Source of the DNA: Charina bottae
Lineage: Eukaryota; Chordata; Lepidosauria; Squamata; Charinaidae
Assembly: GCA_023362775.1 (NCBI GenBank)
Contig: JALMGJ010000020.1
Coordinates: 1,612,001 to 1,676,000, forward strand
Reading direction: 5' to 3'
DNA: 64,000 nt
The notes under the pieces were generated by a model. The model was not told the origin of the DNA, made no database searches, and was given only the letters and a program-made list of their open reading frames with translations. The position numbers were made by a program, and so were the translations under genes. Below are positions 33,785 to 48,504 of this stretch, in pieces (the stretch's first letter is position 1; every line of letters starts with the position of its first letter).

Positions 33785-35637
33785 CTAAAGAACCATGGAC
33801 CATCGCAGGCTATTACAGAATGGTTGCTACACAAATATTCCAAATTAATGAATGCAACATGCTGTTTCAAACACTTCCTCAGCACTCACCAGTCTCTCTG
33901 CCTTACCTTTATTTTTCAAAGCGTTTTTTTTAACTAAATAAAAATATTTAGCTAAATAAACGTAGGGATGTGGAAAGTTGGCTTTCTAAAAAGAAATGCC
34001 ACACAGTAGTATCACCTTTATATTTTTGAATATAAAAACGATGGGTGGCTGCACTCCAATTTGTTTGGAAGTCCAGCTCCCCAAAATAAAAAGAAAGGTA
34101 AGTTACAAGGGCAGACAGCATTGTAGGGGAGGGAGAGCAATTATATTGGCTTGCCTGCTAGTAAACAGCCATGTATATCATTGCACACGTGAGGTGAACA
34201 GTCAAACTTGGCGAACATTTTGTGGCAACACCAATGATATGCTTTCAACATTCCAAATGTAAATACCAGCGATAAAAAAGTTGTGTCTCCATGACTTACA
34301 GCTTTATGCCACATAAGTGAGCATCTCTCATATAGGAGTTTCCCCTGTTCTCAGAGTCTTTAGAGTATTTTGTAGTTTTCCAACTCTTTCAAGCAGGGGT
34401 AGGATATATAGAGGAAGGGAAAATCTGATATGCCAGCCATATCCATTCTCCTTGCAAACTAGATACTATTCACAGTGTGTATATAATTTTTCAATCCTAT
34501 TACTACTGGATAAAAGTTAGCTAAAAATTTAAAATGTATGCTCTAATTATCAACATTTATGAAATATCTTAAACATTATATCATTACATTTAAATTAGGT
34601 AGAAACAAGGAAAGGCTAAAAAATTGACTAGGAGTTCAGATACTCTAAATGGCTAATATGTCCATTTTTTACCTGAAGCCCTCTCCAATGCAGTTTTGCT
34701 ATTAAGCAAAACCTAAAGGAAGGTAATCAATTCCAACTAAAAAGCACTTATCCTGGAATGACTATGCGTAAGACACTTCAAACTGCTGGCTAGCTGCCAA
34801 AACCCAGACAGCCGCTATCAATGTTTCTGACTATCACAAGAGCACAAGGGGCCATGCATAATTGACTAGAAGATGGGCTAAAACTGTGCCCAATCAGTAT
34901 GTGATCAAAAACGCGTGGAATATTCAGCGCCACTTGATTACATGGAGGCACGTCCTTTCACTCTCCTCATGAAATCTCTTCAAGGTCCAGAGTACTGTAA
35001 TAAGATCATTACTGTCAAGCGATACGAATCACAGGGAATGAGTCTTGGGATAGAAAGTCATACTTCACAAGCTTCTCAGGCCTTTTTTTATTTTATTTTA
35101 CTGCATACTGAGGCAGCAAGATGATGAGGTGACAGATAATGATCACATCACTGTGTGGCAACTAAAAAAGTACTTTTAAGGGAAAAAACAGAAATTGGTT
35201 AAAAAAACTTAATCTCATTTTACTTTATTAATAAAAAATTTAATAGATTTAAATTGTGCTCACTATATCAATTGATTTCTTGACATTAAATTAATAATCT
35301 GATAAAATATTGCTATAATATGTATACCTATTAACTACTTGCAAAAAATCCATTTTCTACTCACAAAAAAGTTTCATTATCCTGATAGTAGTGAACTGAA
35401 TGGCCAGTTGAAGCAATCTACTTCATTTCCTTAATATATATAGAGCATTTAGCTCACAGGTCTTTTAGGCTAAATATATAATGCAAAAGGCAGAAGAATT
35501 GAGAGTACAGGCTAACAAACCCTATTATAAAATCTGGCTATCCCAAACATGACAGAAAGCACTACTGTTGATTCCAATCTGACAACCAAACAATTTAAAA
35601 GAAAAAAATTATTAGTCACTAATAATATGCTGATTTG
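33785..35637. other. Unannotated stretch
   Basis: About 1.85 kb, AT-rich. No feature supported. Confidence 0.5.
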
Positions 35638-35638
35638 C

Positions 35639-35810
35639 ATGAGGCAAAATGCGAGTAGATAAATAAGGTACCACTCCAGTGGGAAAAATGACAGGGACAT
35701 GAAAGGAGCCTCCTCGGGCGTCCCCCGGGCAATGGTGATGTCACCGGCAAATCCTTTCACTACAAGCACCTGGGTGCTTCTGACACGAAAAAAGAAAATG
35801 AGGCAAAATG
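35639..35810 (+). mobile_element. 5'-truncated SINE with 13-bp target duplication
   Basis: Between two perfect copies of atgaggcaaaatg (35639-35651, 35798-35810) lies a 146-bp fragment. It starts in the cgagtagataaataaggtac body word shared with the Sauria-type SINE and ends with ctgggtgcttctgacacg and an A-run. The pol III head is absent, so it is a truncated retroposon. Confidence 0.75.
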
Positions 35811-37160
35811 ATTGGGGGCATGAAATAAATACCAAAATATTTTTTTTAAAAAATACTTTTGCACTCTAGTGTCAAAATCACAGATGCTTTTTCTCCAACT
35901 GACAGGTTCTTCTCTCAATAAAAAGAGGTTCTGTTTAAGCCCTAGAAGTAGAAACACTACTTTTCAGATACCTTACAATGATTCTGTTATCATGTGAAAA
36001 AGTCCAGTTTTTCTAGAAATCCAAATTTTGAACTGTTTAATTAGAAAGGTTACAAACCAATCAAGCAAAACAGATTTTATGTGATTTCTACTGGCTGCTT
36101 GCATTCAGAATAACTCGATTTTTCCCAGTGATGATGGTATATCATATGCCTAATATTTTCTTTTACCACCAGTTTACTAGCAAACAGCTAATGCATCCAA
36201 AATTAACATGTTTTGAGAATTAAACTAGACCGGTTTTCTACTAAAAATAGATGAGAAATCAACAAGGAAATAAGGTACTTACTCTTAGTGGCTCTCCGGC
36301 TAACATATTAAACAGCTTTATTTTTGAAATAGGCAAAACATCATGATCTCTTTATAAAAGGACCTCTGACAAAATGAACTCTGACATGACCTCTTTATAA
36401 TATGTTTAGATGTCCTTTTGTAAGAACTTCCATGACAATCATTGTTCCAATCTTTGCAAATGTACTTCTGTCCTTCCTCCATTATTCCTAATAACATACC
36501 AGCAAGTTCCTAGCATGCACCTCCTTTAGTGATTACCCACAGATACAACACTTTGTGCTGAAGAATTCCTGATAGTGCACCTCTGTGCAACACAAATCAA
36601 TTCATCCTAATATTTGGTCTTCTAAGAATCTACAGTACTTTCTTTTTTTAGTACCAGGACTCTCTTCCTTCCAACTGGGAAGGCGTAACTTGCAACCTCT
36701 CCTGACCTGAAGTTAACAAGAGCTGAAAGAGGAGAAAAAAGCCATCAATTTGTTTAGTGGGTTAAAACAACAGATGCATTTCTCCTCCCTTGACTTCCAC
36801 TCTTCAGCGTCAACATAATAGTCTTTCAATAGCAATCCTTTTATGCCAGCTGGTTTGTGACAAGTGACCCTGAAGGTTTCCCAAGCAAAGGTGAGTTCAT
36901 GTTAAATTTTATTAATTTCTGTTCTCCAATTCCCAAAGTGCAATATCGGTATATGGTATACTGTAAAGAAACCAAAGGCACACTAAAATTTAAGATATGT
37001 ACATCAAAAATGATAATATAAACAGAAACTACACTAACGACTCATGAGACAAACCTATAATTGGCATTTTAAATGAGAGCCGAATCCTCCTGTCAAAATG
37101 CAATAATGTACCACAGTATATTTAACACCGTTAATTTAAGTCACCTGGATATCTAATATT
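35811..37160. other. Unannotated stretch
   Basis: Nothing recognised in about 1.3 kb of AT-rich sequence. Confidence 0.5.
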
Positions 37161-37169
37161 GTTTTATTC

Positions 37170-37885
37170 ATTTACTTACTTAATCTGTATGCTGCCCATT
37201 TCTGAAGGCTCCGAGTGGCTAACAATCAAAAACATCATAAAAAGAATCCCTAAAAATAAACCCATCCAAGAACATTGATAAAAAATCCCAACAGTGTAAG
37301 GGACAAAGGAAAACATATAAAGTCACATGTCTGCCAACATATCCCAACATTCAAAGCATGTCTTCCTCCTAGACTAGATGAAAAACCCAGATCTTAACTG
37401 CTCTCCTGAAACCCAGGAGGGAAGGGGTAGTTTGGATCTCTGTATGGGACAGCAATAAAAAATGTCCATTTCCTAGGTCATATCAGATGGCATTCTTAAA
37501 TATATGGGTTTTGATGGAGCTGATCCTGCTTGATATGATCGGATGGACAACTGAATATTGGAGAACACAATCCTATAGATAACCAGGCCATGTAGAGCCT
37601 TAAAGGTGAGAAACAGCATCTTGAATTGCATCCAGAAGCCAACTGGCAACCAATCCAATTCTTGAAGCAGCAGGTCACATGAATACTCATCACCGCTCAG
37701 GCCACTGCATTTTGTACCTGCTGTAGCTTCTGAAGGCTTTTCAAGGGCAATCCCATGTAGAGCATGTTAGGATAATTAGTGTCACCTAGGCTTAACTGGA
37801 TGCTAGAATATTTCTTGACATCAGTCAAGCAGTAGAACAATATCAGCAACAACCTTTCAGCTGCGAACCTCAACCTTCTGGAATA
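37170..37885 (-). mobile_element. L2-like LINE 3' part, antisense, decayed
   Basis: On the minus strand the segment encodes MLYMGLPLKSLQKLQQVQNA (about 37763-37705) and then DWLPVGFWMQFKMLFLTFKA, the RT thumb and following region of the L2-like family. It ends with a tail-like gggcagcatacag near 37185. Several stops and indels; a distant, older subfamily than the copy at 26428. Confidence 0.7.
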
Positions 37886-38582
37886 ACTGACCTTTGATAC
37901 TACCTAGACTATTCCTTATTTCTCAATCCCTTTCAATTGGGCACTTGTACTTTGTGTAGCTTGAATTTTAGAATATTTCTTGACCTTGTCTCCTTTTGCC
38001 CTTTCTACTGTGAGTGAAGTTGGATAATTTCAACATCATGAACCACATGAAAAGCCTCCAATTTACATGCACAGTGCTCCATGCATTTATTTTTTTTCTT
38101 TCCCATCATATTGACTAACATTTTAAAAAAATAAATTCCTTGAAACTATGAGTTGACTGTTTGACCTATTGACATATAATTTTCTTTAGTTGCCATCTAG
38201 TGGTCTTTCAGCTTTGTGCAGCTACTAGATAAGTGCTACAGAAGACTTTAGTTTGGAGTTTGAGAAAAGGAGATAGCTGTGGGGATCCATGCGGGAGCTG
38301 TAAACTACCCTAAACATATTATGTAAGGGGAGGAAGTAAGGAATTATGGCTTCTGGGAGCAATGGCCACTGGGGAGCTAATTCCCTGCCAGGGAGGCTAC
38401 AAAAGTGCAACATCTGAGTCCTTTTAAATTACACTTCCCATTACTTTCATTAAGCCAGGAGAGAGAGTCAGTTCTAGGGCTTCATGTCAACTAGCTCGAT
38501 CAGTCTACTGATTGACCAACCCATTAAAAAAAAAAAAAGGAAGGGACTGTAGAACCTAGAGTTCCAGTCTCCCTCCTAGCCT
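37886..38582. other. Unannotated stretch
   Basis: No recognised element. A poly(A) run is at 38526-38537. Confidence 0.45.
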
Positions 38583-40049
38583 AAAGAAGGTAGAGGAGCA
38601 GGGCTCCGGGGAGGTATGGCGAACTGAAGACGGCTCTGCAAAAGTGGAGCTGACGACTGTGGCAAAGACGAAGGAACCGGTGAGTAGACCTGTTCCTTGG
38701 AAACTCTCTGGATAAGGAGGGGATGGGAGATCGCCCATGTGTGCTCTCTATGGCTGCTCCTCATGAGGAGACCACAGGACAGTGGTTTTCCGCAGGTTTG
38801 AGTGCCATGAGACAACAGGATCAACCATCTTGCTTGCAACCATGGCGGAGACTTTTAAAGGACACTAAGTTAACAAATCTTACTTTCTAATCACTTTTAG
38901 AAATTGCCTATTAACTATTCTAAAGCTATTCGAGACCTTCGGAATGACAGGTTTGAAAAGTCTTCATCGGGTGAGTTTATCTTCAACTTTGAAAAGAAAA
39001 ATTAATTCCAAGCTTAAGAGTTAAAAAAAATTGTAATAAACAACAAAAAGCTAAATAAGATTTTGGTCTAAGGAAGTTATAAATGGATTAAGGGTCCAGA
39101 TAAATTTGTAATATTGACTTTTACTACAAGATTTTGGAATTAACTATAAAAAATAAACAACTTCTCGTGGGAAACAGACTTATTTTGGTTATCCTGGCAA
39201 TTGCAAGTCATAACAAAAGCTAAGTAATGATTTTAGAAACTGGACAGTACAGGGGACTAAAGATTTTAAGCAGAAGAAAAAAAATACAAGCCTGATGTCA
39301 ATTAATACTGGGACTTAGAATGATACAAAACGTTATAACATTGGAAATATTAAAGGAGATCTTTGAAGAATGGAGCCAAAATTTAGTAAATACAATATCA
39401 ATCAGACTATGTCTAAAAGATTTTAATGAAGGAATGACAGACATGGAACAAATTTTATCTGATATAGAATGTGGAACTACAAATGACAGGTCAAGAGAAT
39501 GATTTGGAAAAGGACGCTTTACTGGATATACATAAGAAACTGGCTGAAGTTTTAAAAATTTAAAGGGAAATACAAATGATAAACCAAGAAAATGACCTGG
39601 AAAATGTTTTCTCATTGGATCTACAAAAGAGGCTTGTTAAAGCCTTGAAGAAATTTGTGTGATGGGATAAAGAAAAATTGAAGAGAAATCAAATCCTACG
39701 ACAATATTTGATTGAATTAAAGATTAAGGCTGTTAGAAGCAAAAGGAAGGACTGAAAAGTTAATGTTTTATGGATTTGCTTATAGATAAGGGATGGGATA
39801 TGGGATGGAGAGATATCTGTTTAACCTTATAGGGGGTGAAGAGATATTCAATTTGCTTATACTTGTGATGAAGGTTGGAATCAGTTCTTTATATGTTTAT
39901 TTTCATTTTCTTTATTACGTTCTCTTTTTTTTTCCTGCACTTTTCTTTTTTTCCATTCTTTTCTCTTTCTCTAAGTTTAGTTTGTATTAATTTTTACTAT
40001 TGTAATTAAAATTCTTAATAAAATTATAAAAAAGAAGATAGAGGAGCAG
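38583..40049 (+). mobile_element. L1-derived non-autonomous retroelement with long target duplication
   Basis: aaagaaggtagaggagcag (38583-38601) recurs with one change at about 40031-40049. The intervening 1.43 kb starts with a GC-rich leader (ggctccggggaggtatggcg), has short coiled-coil-like peptides such as DLEKDALLDIHKKLAEVLKI (about 39503-39563), and ends in an AT-rich 3' part (aattcttaataaaattataa). No RT or endonuclease is visible. The long duplication indicates target-primed insertion. I infer an ORF1-plus-3'UTR derivative of L1; ORF1 is full of stops. Confidence 0.55.
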
Positions 40050-41260
40050 AAGAATAGATCAGGGACAGATGAAGGAGGCAGCCCCACAGAAAACTGGCAG
40101 AACCAACTAAAGCCACAGGATTGCTAATGATGGAGTGGCCATCATCTCTGATGGCTTGCAAGGCCAGTAAAGTTTTAAAAGACTCTAAAGGTATCATTGA
40201 ACAATTTTCATATAATTTCTACACTGAAATTAGACAGCAAGTAATTGCACAACAGTCACTCTGATTTAAATTTGCCTCACTGACTTTGAAACAGAGCAAA
40301 TTCAGTGGGAAGGATGAGGGAGGTCACCTATTTTGTTAGTGATCAGAAGTGTCTTAAAAAATTATTCCCTTGTTCTTTAGGGGAATTCCTTCTAGCATGC
40401 AGAGAGCAATCTATGTAAGTAACAAGACACCAGAGGAAGGAAAGCCCTTATTTTTAAAGAGAAAAAAAAGGACACTGGCAATCCAATAACCTATATACTG
40501 TAGGGATGTGCAAAATATTCTGTACATGATCCATTTAATGCATGGAATAGCTAGATGTTCTGGCCCATATTAAAAAAAATAGACCATTTTGTTCCAGATG
40601 AGACCAAAACATGGTTGTTCTGGGAAGAAAAGAGCAGGAAAAAGCCAAGGCCGATTCGTTTTACACCAAAACATCCTGGATTTTGTTTCTGCTGAACTAT
40701 GAGTGATATGCAGTGGCTTGGCAGAAATGGTATCTACAGATCTGAGATTAAAGTTGATTTGTCAAAAAATCGTATTTAGGCTGTAGTGGACTCCCCAAAG
40801 AATGTATTTGAAAGGATGGACATCAGATTTTCTATGCTGGAGTTGTAAAACATTTGAGGGCTCACTAACCCATATGATATGGTCATGTGATCATCTGATA
40901 TCTTTTTTGGACAGTGTATGAATGTATATAAACAGATTGATGGGAAAATCTTTAAATGTTAGGGTTAGGGTTTATCAGAAATTATGCTTATATCAGTCAT
41001 AGGGGGTAGCTAAAAGAATTATATTAAGAAATTAGAAAAGTGATACTATTCCAGAGGTCATGGAATGGTTGTTGGAAATGTGTGATTTATCTGTTTTGGA
41101 AAAGGTAGTATTTTCTACTAATCAAAGGACGTAGCAATACATGTTACTATGGCAGAGATTTTGCGATATCTTAGAATAATGTCTTGTATTGTTCAAATTA
41201 TAGTAGTAAATTTATTAGTAAACCAGTGAGTATTGATAAGTGTGTGTATGTGCGTGTGTG
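40050..41260. other. Unannotated stretch
   Basis: Nothing supported. The segment 40790-41170 ('tggacatcagattttctatg', 'catatgatatggtcatgtga') could be an L1 ORF2 C-terminus relic (W/C-rich region followed by HMIWSC-like codons), but it is too decayed. Confidence 0.4.
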
Positions 41261-41265
41261 TTTCT

Positions 41266-41267
41266 GT

Positions 41268-41329
<62 letters not shown>

Positions 41330-41330
41330 A

Positions 41331-41369
<39 letters not shown>

Positions 41370-41370
41370 G
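41266..41370. repeat. Compound (TGCC)n(TGTC)n microsatellite
   Basis: About 14 TGCC units followed by about 10 TGTC units with a single interrupting tatc. Overlapping frames give Cys/Leu/Pro peptides with no meaning as protein. Confidence 0.95.
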
Positions 41371-41648
41371 ATAGCCACTAGGGCTATGCACATTTCAAAA
41401 ATAAATTGGAAAAAGTGTTTTGGACCTTTGCAAGGTCCACTCATTAAAGTTCGTGTGACTCTTAAAATAGGATGGAAGCCCAAAAAATGTTTGACTGCTT
41501 TAATGAACAACAGAATAATAGCTATAACAGCTGCACTAACATTATTTATTTATTTATTTGTTTCATTGATTGATTAAATTCTAAGCCACTGCAGTCAAGC
41601 AACTCTCAAAGATAAAGATAAAATTACAGGAAACCAAAGTACAGCGCA

Positions 41649-41926
41649 TTATAGATCAGGGCTTTCCAAAGTTTTTCCCGCGGCGACACACCAACTAGCG
41701 TTGGTGTGTCGCCGCGGGAAAACCCGGAAGTGCGGCAGCGCGCAAAAACCCGGAAGCGCTGCTGCTGCTTTCAGGTTTTGCGCACTGCAGTTGGTGTGTC
41801 GCCGCGGGAAAACCCGGAAGCGCTGATGATGATCAGCGCTTCCAGGTTGTGTGGCGACACACCAGACTGTGTGTGGCGACACACTTTTGTGTCGCAACAC
41901 ACAGTTTGGAAAGCTCTGTTATAGAT
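41649..41926. mobile_element. hAT MITE, CpG-rich with internal hairpin
   Basis: The element spans 41657-41918 (262 bp) with a perfect ttatagat duplication (41649-41656, 41919-41926). Ends are cagggctttccaaag and gtttggaaagctctg, related to families A and B at 8887-9381. The left part contains a perfect inverted repeat (tttcccgcggcgacacacca against its complement, about 41678-41721). The block ttggtgtgtcgccgcgggaa occurs again near 41791. Confidence 0.88.
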
Positions 41927-41929
41927 AGT

Positions 41930-44160
<2,231 letters not shown>

Positions 44161-44165
44161 CGAAT

Positions 44166-44419
44166 AGTTAAATCAGAGCTTTCCAAACTGTGTGTCGGGA
44201 CACGTTAGTGTGTCGGCTGCAGTGTCTGGGTGTGTCGCGGCTGCTGCTGCCTCCAAACCTGCCCTGCCAGGATTCCACGCAGGTCCTAGTGCCTGCCTTG
44301 TGCCCTGCTGTAAGAGTGTGTCGTGAAATGATGCCCTGCTGTAAGAGTGTGTCGCAAAATGATGCATGTTTAAAAAGTGTGTCACCAACATGAAAAGTTT
44401 GGAAAGCTCTGAGTTAAAT
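44166..44419. mobile_element. hAT MITE family A, second copy
   Basis: The element spans 44174-44411 (238 bp) with a perfect agttaaat duplication (44166-44173, 44412-44419). Same family as 8887-9181 (cagagctttccaaactgtg ... gtttggaaagctctg), but with the 61-bp block present once. Confidence 0.9.
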
Positions 44420-44428
44420 GTTTACAGT

Positions 44429-44740
44429 ATCTAAATCGGCCTGTCTCAACCTTTTGACCGTGGAGGAGCCCTTGAAATATTTTTCAGGCCTCAGGGAACC
44501 CCTGCACATTCAGGCTCAAATATAGGCCAGGAGTTATGTGTTTCATGTATAGGCCTGTATATATGCATTAATAGTGTTCTTAAACTAAAAATAAAGAATG
44601 AAACTTACCTCTTTAATGTGAAGTTGCCTGAATTTGAAATAGTTTTTAAAGTAAATCGTGATCTCCCAGGGAACCCCTAGTGACCTCTTGCGGAATCCTA
44701 GGGTTCTACGGAACCCTGGTTGAGAAACCCTGATCTAAAT
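44429..44740. mobile_element. hAT MITE, different family, 8-bp target duplication
   Basis: The element spans 44437-44732 (296 bp) between perfect atctaaat duplications (44429-44436, 44733-44740). Right end ggttgagaaaccctg; left end cggcctgtctcaacc is a mutated match. Internal 'cagggaacccctgcacattc' and 'cagggaacccctagtgacct' are subterminal repeats. It lies only 17 bp after the preceding hAT element's duplication. Confidence 0.83.
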
Positions 44741-44744
44741 ACTT

Positions 44745-45180
44745 CACTCTAACATTCTTAATTACTATGTTCAATGGTAACATTGGTGTTGATACTCTGC
44801 TAGTTCTAGTGCCTGCCCTGGACCTAGGAAGTCACAGGAACAGAAAGTTATAGCAACTCCCTTTTTTCTTCTGTGCTGTCTGAAAATTAGAGGCATTGGG
44901 TTAATGTTAATGGGCAAATGGCAATACTTTGAGGTATATATAAAAAAGGTATATATAACAGCTGTCAAAAACAGTAATTGCCAGAGGCATCTGATAACTC
45001 CAAAACAGTGGATGTTATTCTGGGAATCCCTCTCTCATTTGTTCAGAATTTATCAGCACTGTTACTTCAAACCCTTCAAGATTTCGGCACACAATTACGA
45101 AAATGAATTGTAACCAATAAATGAAACAATTTCTAATAAAAAACCCTCTAATTGTTAAGAAGCACATGGGTCATATGTAT
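44745..45180. other. Unannotated stretch
   Basis: Nothing recognised. Confidence 0.45.
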
Positions 45181-45182
45181 AC

Positions 45183-45490
45183 ATATTTATTTATTTATTT
45201 AATTTGTATGGTACGGACTCTTACCAGGCTTATTAACTCGCAAGACAACAGACAATAGAATCAATAAAATATCCAAGGAACAAAAAAATCTTTATACAAA
45301 AGTCAACAAAATATCATTTATCAATAAATACCAGTATAAATAATAATATAAAATAGCAAAACGATCAAATGATAGCAAATAATTTCCCAAAGTTCAGTTT
45401 TCACTGCCTTCCAGAAGGTCTCTACTGAGGGAGCCGCCTAGCTTAAAGGAAGAGAGCATCGGGCCCCCAATAAAAAAAATTCTTTTTGGC
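45183..45490 (-). repeat. Possible antisense LINE 3' end
   Basis: Minus-strand sequence ends with ccgtaccatacaaatt and (AAAT)n, like CR1/L2-type tails. Upstream 'gaccttctggaaggcagtga' resembles the ORF2 C-terminus. Weak. Confidence 0.35.
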
Positions 45491-46425
45491 CTCAGCCTCC
45501 CTCACCTTATGGAATACACACAACCAACAAATTAGATAAGAACCAGATGCATTTTAAGGATTTAATTTTAAATATTTTTATAATATTAATATGCATATTA
45601 ATTCCTAATTCTCATCTTAGGAGACTTCACTGATCCATTTTTCAATTCAGAGTTGTTGAAGCACCTCCATCCACCTCAACGGGTGCTAAGGCAGGTTTTC
45701 CAACGAACCACGGCACTGTAACTCCCCTTTTCTGGATTCTTATAACAAGGCTTGCAGGAAGGAATGGGTCTTGCCTGGAAAAGTATACTAAGCAAGTATG
45801 CAGACCAAATAATGAAATACATTAATTTTCTACTAAAATCATGGAACATCTAAAGATGTTATTGCTGCTGCTCAGACCACTCTACTGTCACCCCTGTGAG
45901 TGGAGGGAAAACAAGGACCCATGCAATGGGAGAGTCAAGGAAACTCTCAGGAGGCTGTAGCTTACAGAGCACTGAGTATGAATATGTAGCTGTTTTACTA
46001 CAGCTACTTACCTCTGGCCTAAGAAAATGACAGGAAAGGGTATTCTATCAAACAGGTGAACATGACTTCAGAAAAATGTCATTAATTGTAGCATTCTTAG
46101 CAGGCTATCCTTGAGATGCTTTCCAGGCTCCATACTTCCATAAGAATTTCAGCAAAATACTATTCTCCTTTGAAGGAAACATTGAAGCCCTATTTTCTTT
46201 CATCAAAGTAAATGGTAGGAAAAAAAAGTGCAAGATAATCTTTTACACAGTACTAGAATACCAAAGGGGGAAAAATCCCCACACAAAAAAGAAAAGCACT
46301 TTCAGTCAATACAGCCCTTTCAATTCAGGCTATGAGATTTTCAATATATACATTTTCAATATAGCCCTTTCAATTCACACCATGAGATTTTCCAGAACCT
46401 CAGTCCTCTTGCATACATCCTCTTC
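45491..46425. other. Unannotated stretch
   Basis: A short plus-strand ILILGDFTDPF-like translation near 45605 hints at a decayed LINE endonuclease but is too short. Otherwise nothing. Confidence 0.4.
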
Positions 46426-46429
46426 CATA

Positions 46430-47060
46430 TTCCATGTAACACCTTTGCTCCGCAAGCTGCACTGGGTTCCAGTTTGCTTCCGGGTCCAATTCAAGGTGTT
46501 GGTTATGACCTTTAAAGCCCTACATGGCATGGGGCCAGGTTACCTGAGGGACCGTCTCGTCCCTATTACATCGACCCGTCCCACCCGGTCATGCAGAGAG
46601 GGCATGTTACGGATCCCTTCTGTAAAAGAATTCCACCTAGCAGGGTCTCGGAAGCGTGCCTTCTCTGCAGTTGCTCCCGCCCTCTGGAACATCCTTGTCC
46701 CAGAGGTGAGACAGGCCCCCGTAGTCCTGGACTTCATAAAAAATCTGAAAACCTGGTTTTGTCACCAAGCCTGGGACGGGAGGGGAAATAGTCATTCTTG
46801 GGGATGGCTAGCACCCTAGCACGGATGGAGAGCGGCCCTTACGCTCAGAATTTGAGAAGATCAGTAGCCATATTGATTTTATTCCATATTATTCTATTTA
46901 TATTGTTTAAGAATTTTAATGATATTTTATATTTTGTGTATTTGTTTTAGGACCGGCTAGTATTTTAATGTTGGTTTTGTTGTGAACCACCCAGAGTTCT
47001 CCTTGTGGAGAAGATGGGCGGTAATATAAATCCAATAAATAAATAAATAAATAAATATTC
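46430..47060 (+). mobile_element. L2-like LINE 3' end
   Basis: Encodes the ORF2 C-terminus in one open frame (within 46382-46819, 145 codons): LHWVPVCFRVQFKVLVMTFK, TRPTRSCREGMLRIPSVKEF, AVAPALWNILVPEVRQAP, then an AT-rich 3'UTR and the tail accacccagagttctccttg followed by (AAAT)n. The 3' segment is the same subfamily as 19478-19968. 5'-truncated. Confidence 0.88.
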
Positions 47061-48100
47061 AGTAAGGAGCAAAGAAAAATGCCTTTGCATTATCTCAGTG
47101 CATTCAGTGCATTCAAAGCAGCCAAAAAGAGGCTTCTCCTGAACTTTATCCAACTCAAATCACCAAAGGCTAGGGGGCGTGAGATAGTAACTTGGTTCAC
47201 AATTGGCTGGATTGCACAATTTGTTCAGACATAAATTATGGCTTACAAGTCACAATAGCTGGGTTTACACAACTTCATAATCCAAACCCAAACAAACCAC
47301 ATTGTGGCTCTGTATTTCATATAAAATCAGCCATTGTTGTCCCCAAAATTTGCTCATCTACCAAGGGAAAAAAAATGTGGAATTACATGTTCAAAGTAAG
47401 GCCACTGCATTTGTTTAAGGATACAAAATAGTTCGGAAGTTTCTTTTCTTTTAAGGTCATATTATTTACACATATGAATCTATTCAGATGGGAATGCATC
47501 TGAACTATATAGTAGTTGGTGCTCAGAGCCATTTTTTGCAATAACGTCAAAAGGAAATACGTTTTTTCAAAATGGATAGTATTTCCGCAAGCCCTATTAG
47601 AGGAAGTATGATGGGAAATGATCCAGATATCTCATTAGAGAAATGGACAGACTGTTTCTTTGTGCAGAGATGGCCGCAATCTGTCAAGGCAAAAAGGCTA
47701 TAGTAGGACCCGCTACAAAGTGGACTTTGACTCAGCTTCACTTAATTCAGGGAAGCAAAATGGTCCTTCAATCCACCAATTTTCCAGGAAGTTTGGTCTG
47801 TAGCCTATAATAATTCTCTGATTTTGCCATTCACCCCTAGATTTTCAAGTCTAGGGGCAAGGAGATCAAATGCTTTTGTGACTCCTCAGCCAATCAGACT
47901 GCTGCACACCTTTTTCTGCTCGTTTCCACAAGCCATAAGACAATTCAGAATCCTAAGAACAATCTGCACTGGCAGCAGCAACCTTGATTTCCAGAATGAT
48001 TGGATCTAACAGGACCAAACTACTTGAGGCTTTCACACAGATAGGATCTTCTATGCAATATCTGATACTTCTATTAACTAGACTTATTCAAAGAACTGTA
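47061..48100. other. Unannotated stretch
   Basis: Nothing recognised in about 1 kb. Confidence 0.5.
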
Positions 48101-48104
48101 TAAT

Positions 48105-48500
48105 GAATCATAGAGTTGGAAATGACTGTAGAGATTCATCTTGTTCAGAGCAGGACCTACAAGACTTTCAGTGAGGGAGAACTTACCATGAATAGCAGTA
48201 GCCTATTCTACTGGTTGAGAGCTCATACATTCCTGACATCTCAACTGAAGCTAATTTCTTGCAAATTTTTAACCCATTCGCTCTGGCCCTGCTTCCTGAG
48301 GCAATAGAGAGTAAGTCCTTTCTTATTCTGGGTGGATATGTCCAAAGTTCCTGGAAACAACTTTGCATCCTTCTTTCATTATTTTTCTCTGTTTCTGTTT
48401 CCTATACATGTCCTTTTTTTCTCTTCAACATTTTAGAGAATTTTGCATATATCCACACTAGTCTTTTTAGATTTCTTCTATTTTCCTCCTTGTAGGAATT
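48105..48500 (-). repeat. CR1 LINE 3' relic, antisense
   Basis: The first part, gaatcatagagttggaaatg, is the antisense CR1 terminus. Further along, cctgaggcaatagagagtaa resembles the antisense of the CR1 C-terminal region. No open frame. Confidence 0.55.
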
Positions 48501-48504
48501 GTTC

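Noticed and set aside
41184..41577. Cys/Leu/Pro-rich repeat protein frames
   Set aside because: Products of the TGCC/TGTC microsatellite read in different frames.
45595..45690. Plus-strand LINE endonuclease (ILILGDFTDPF)
   Set aside because: Only about eleven residues look right; the surrounding sequence gives no further motif.
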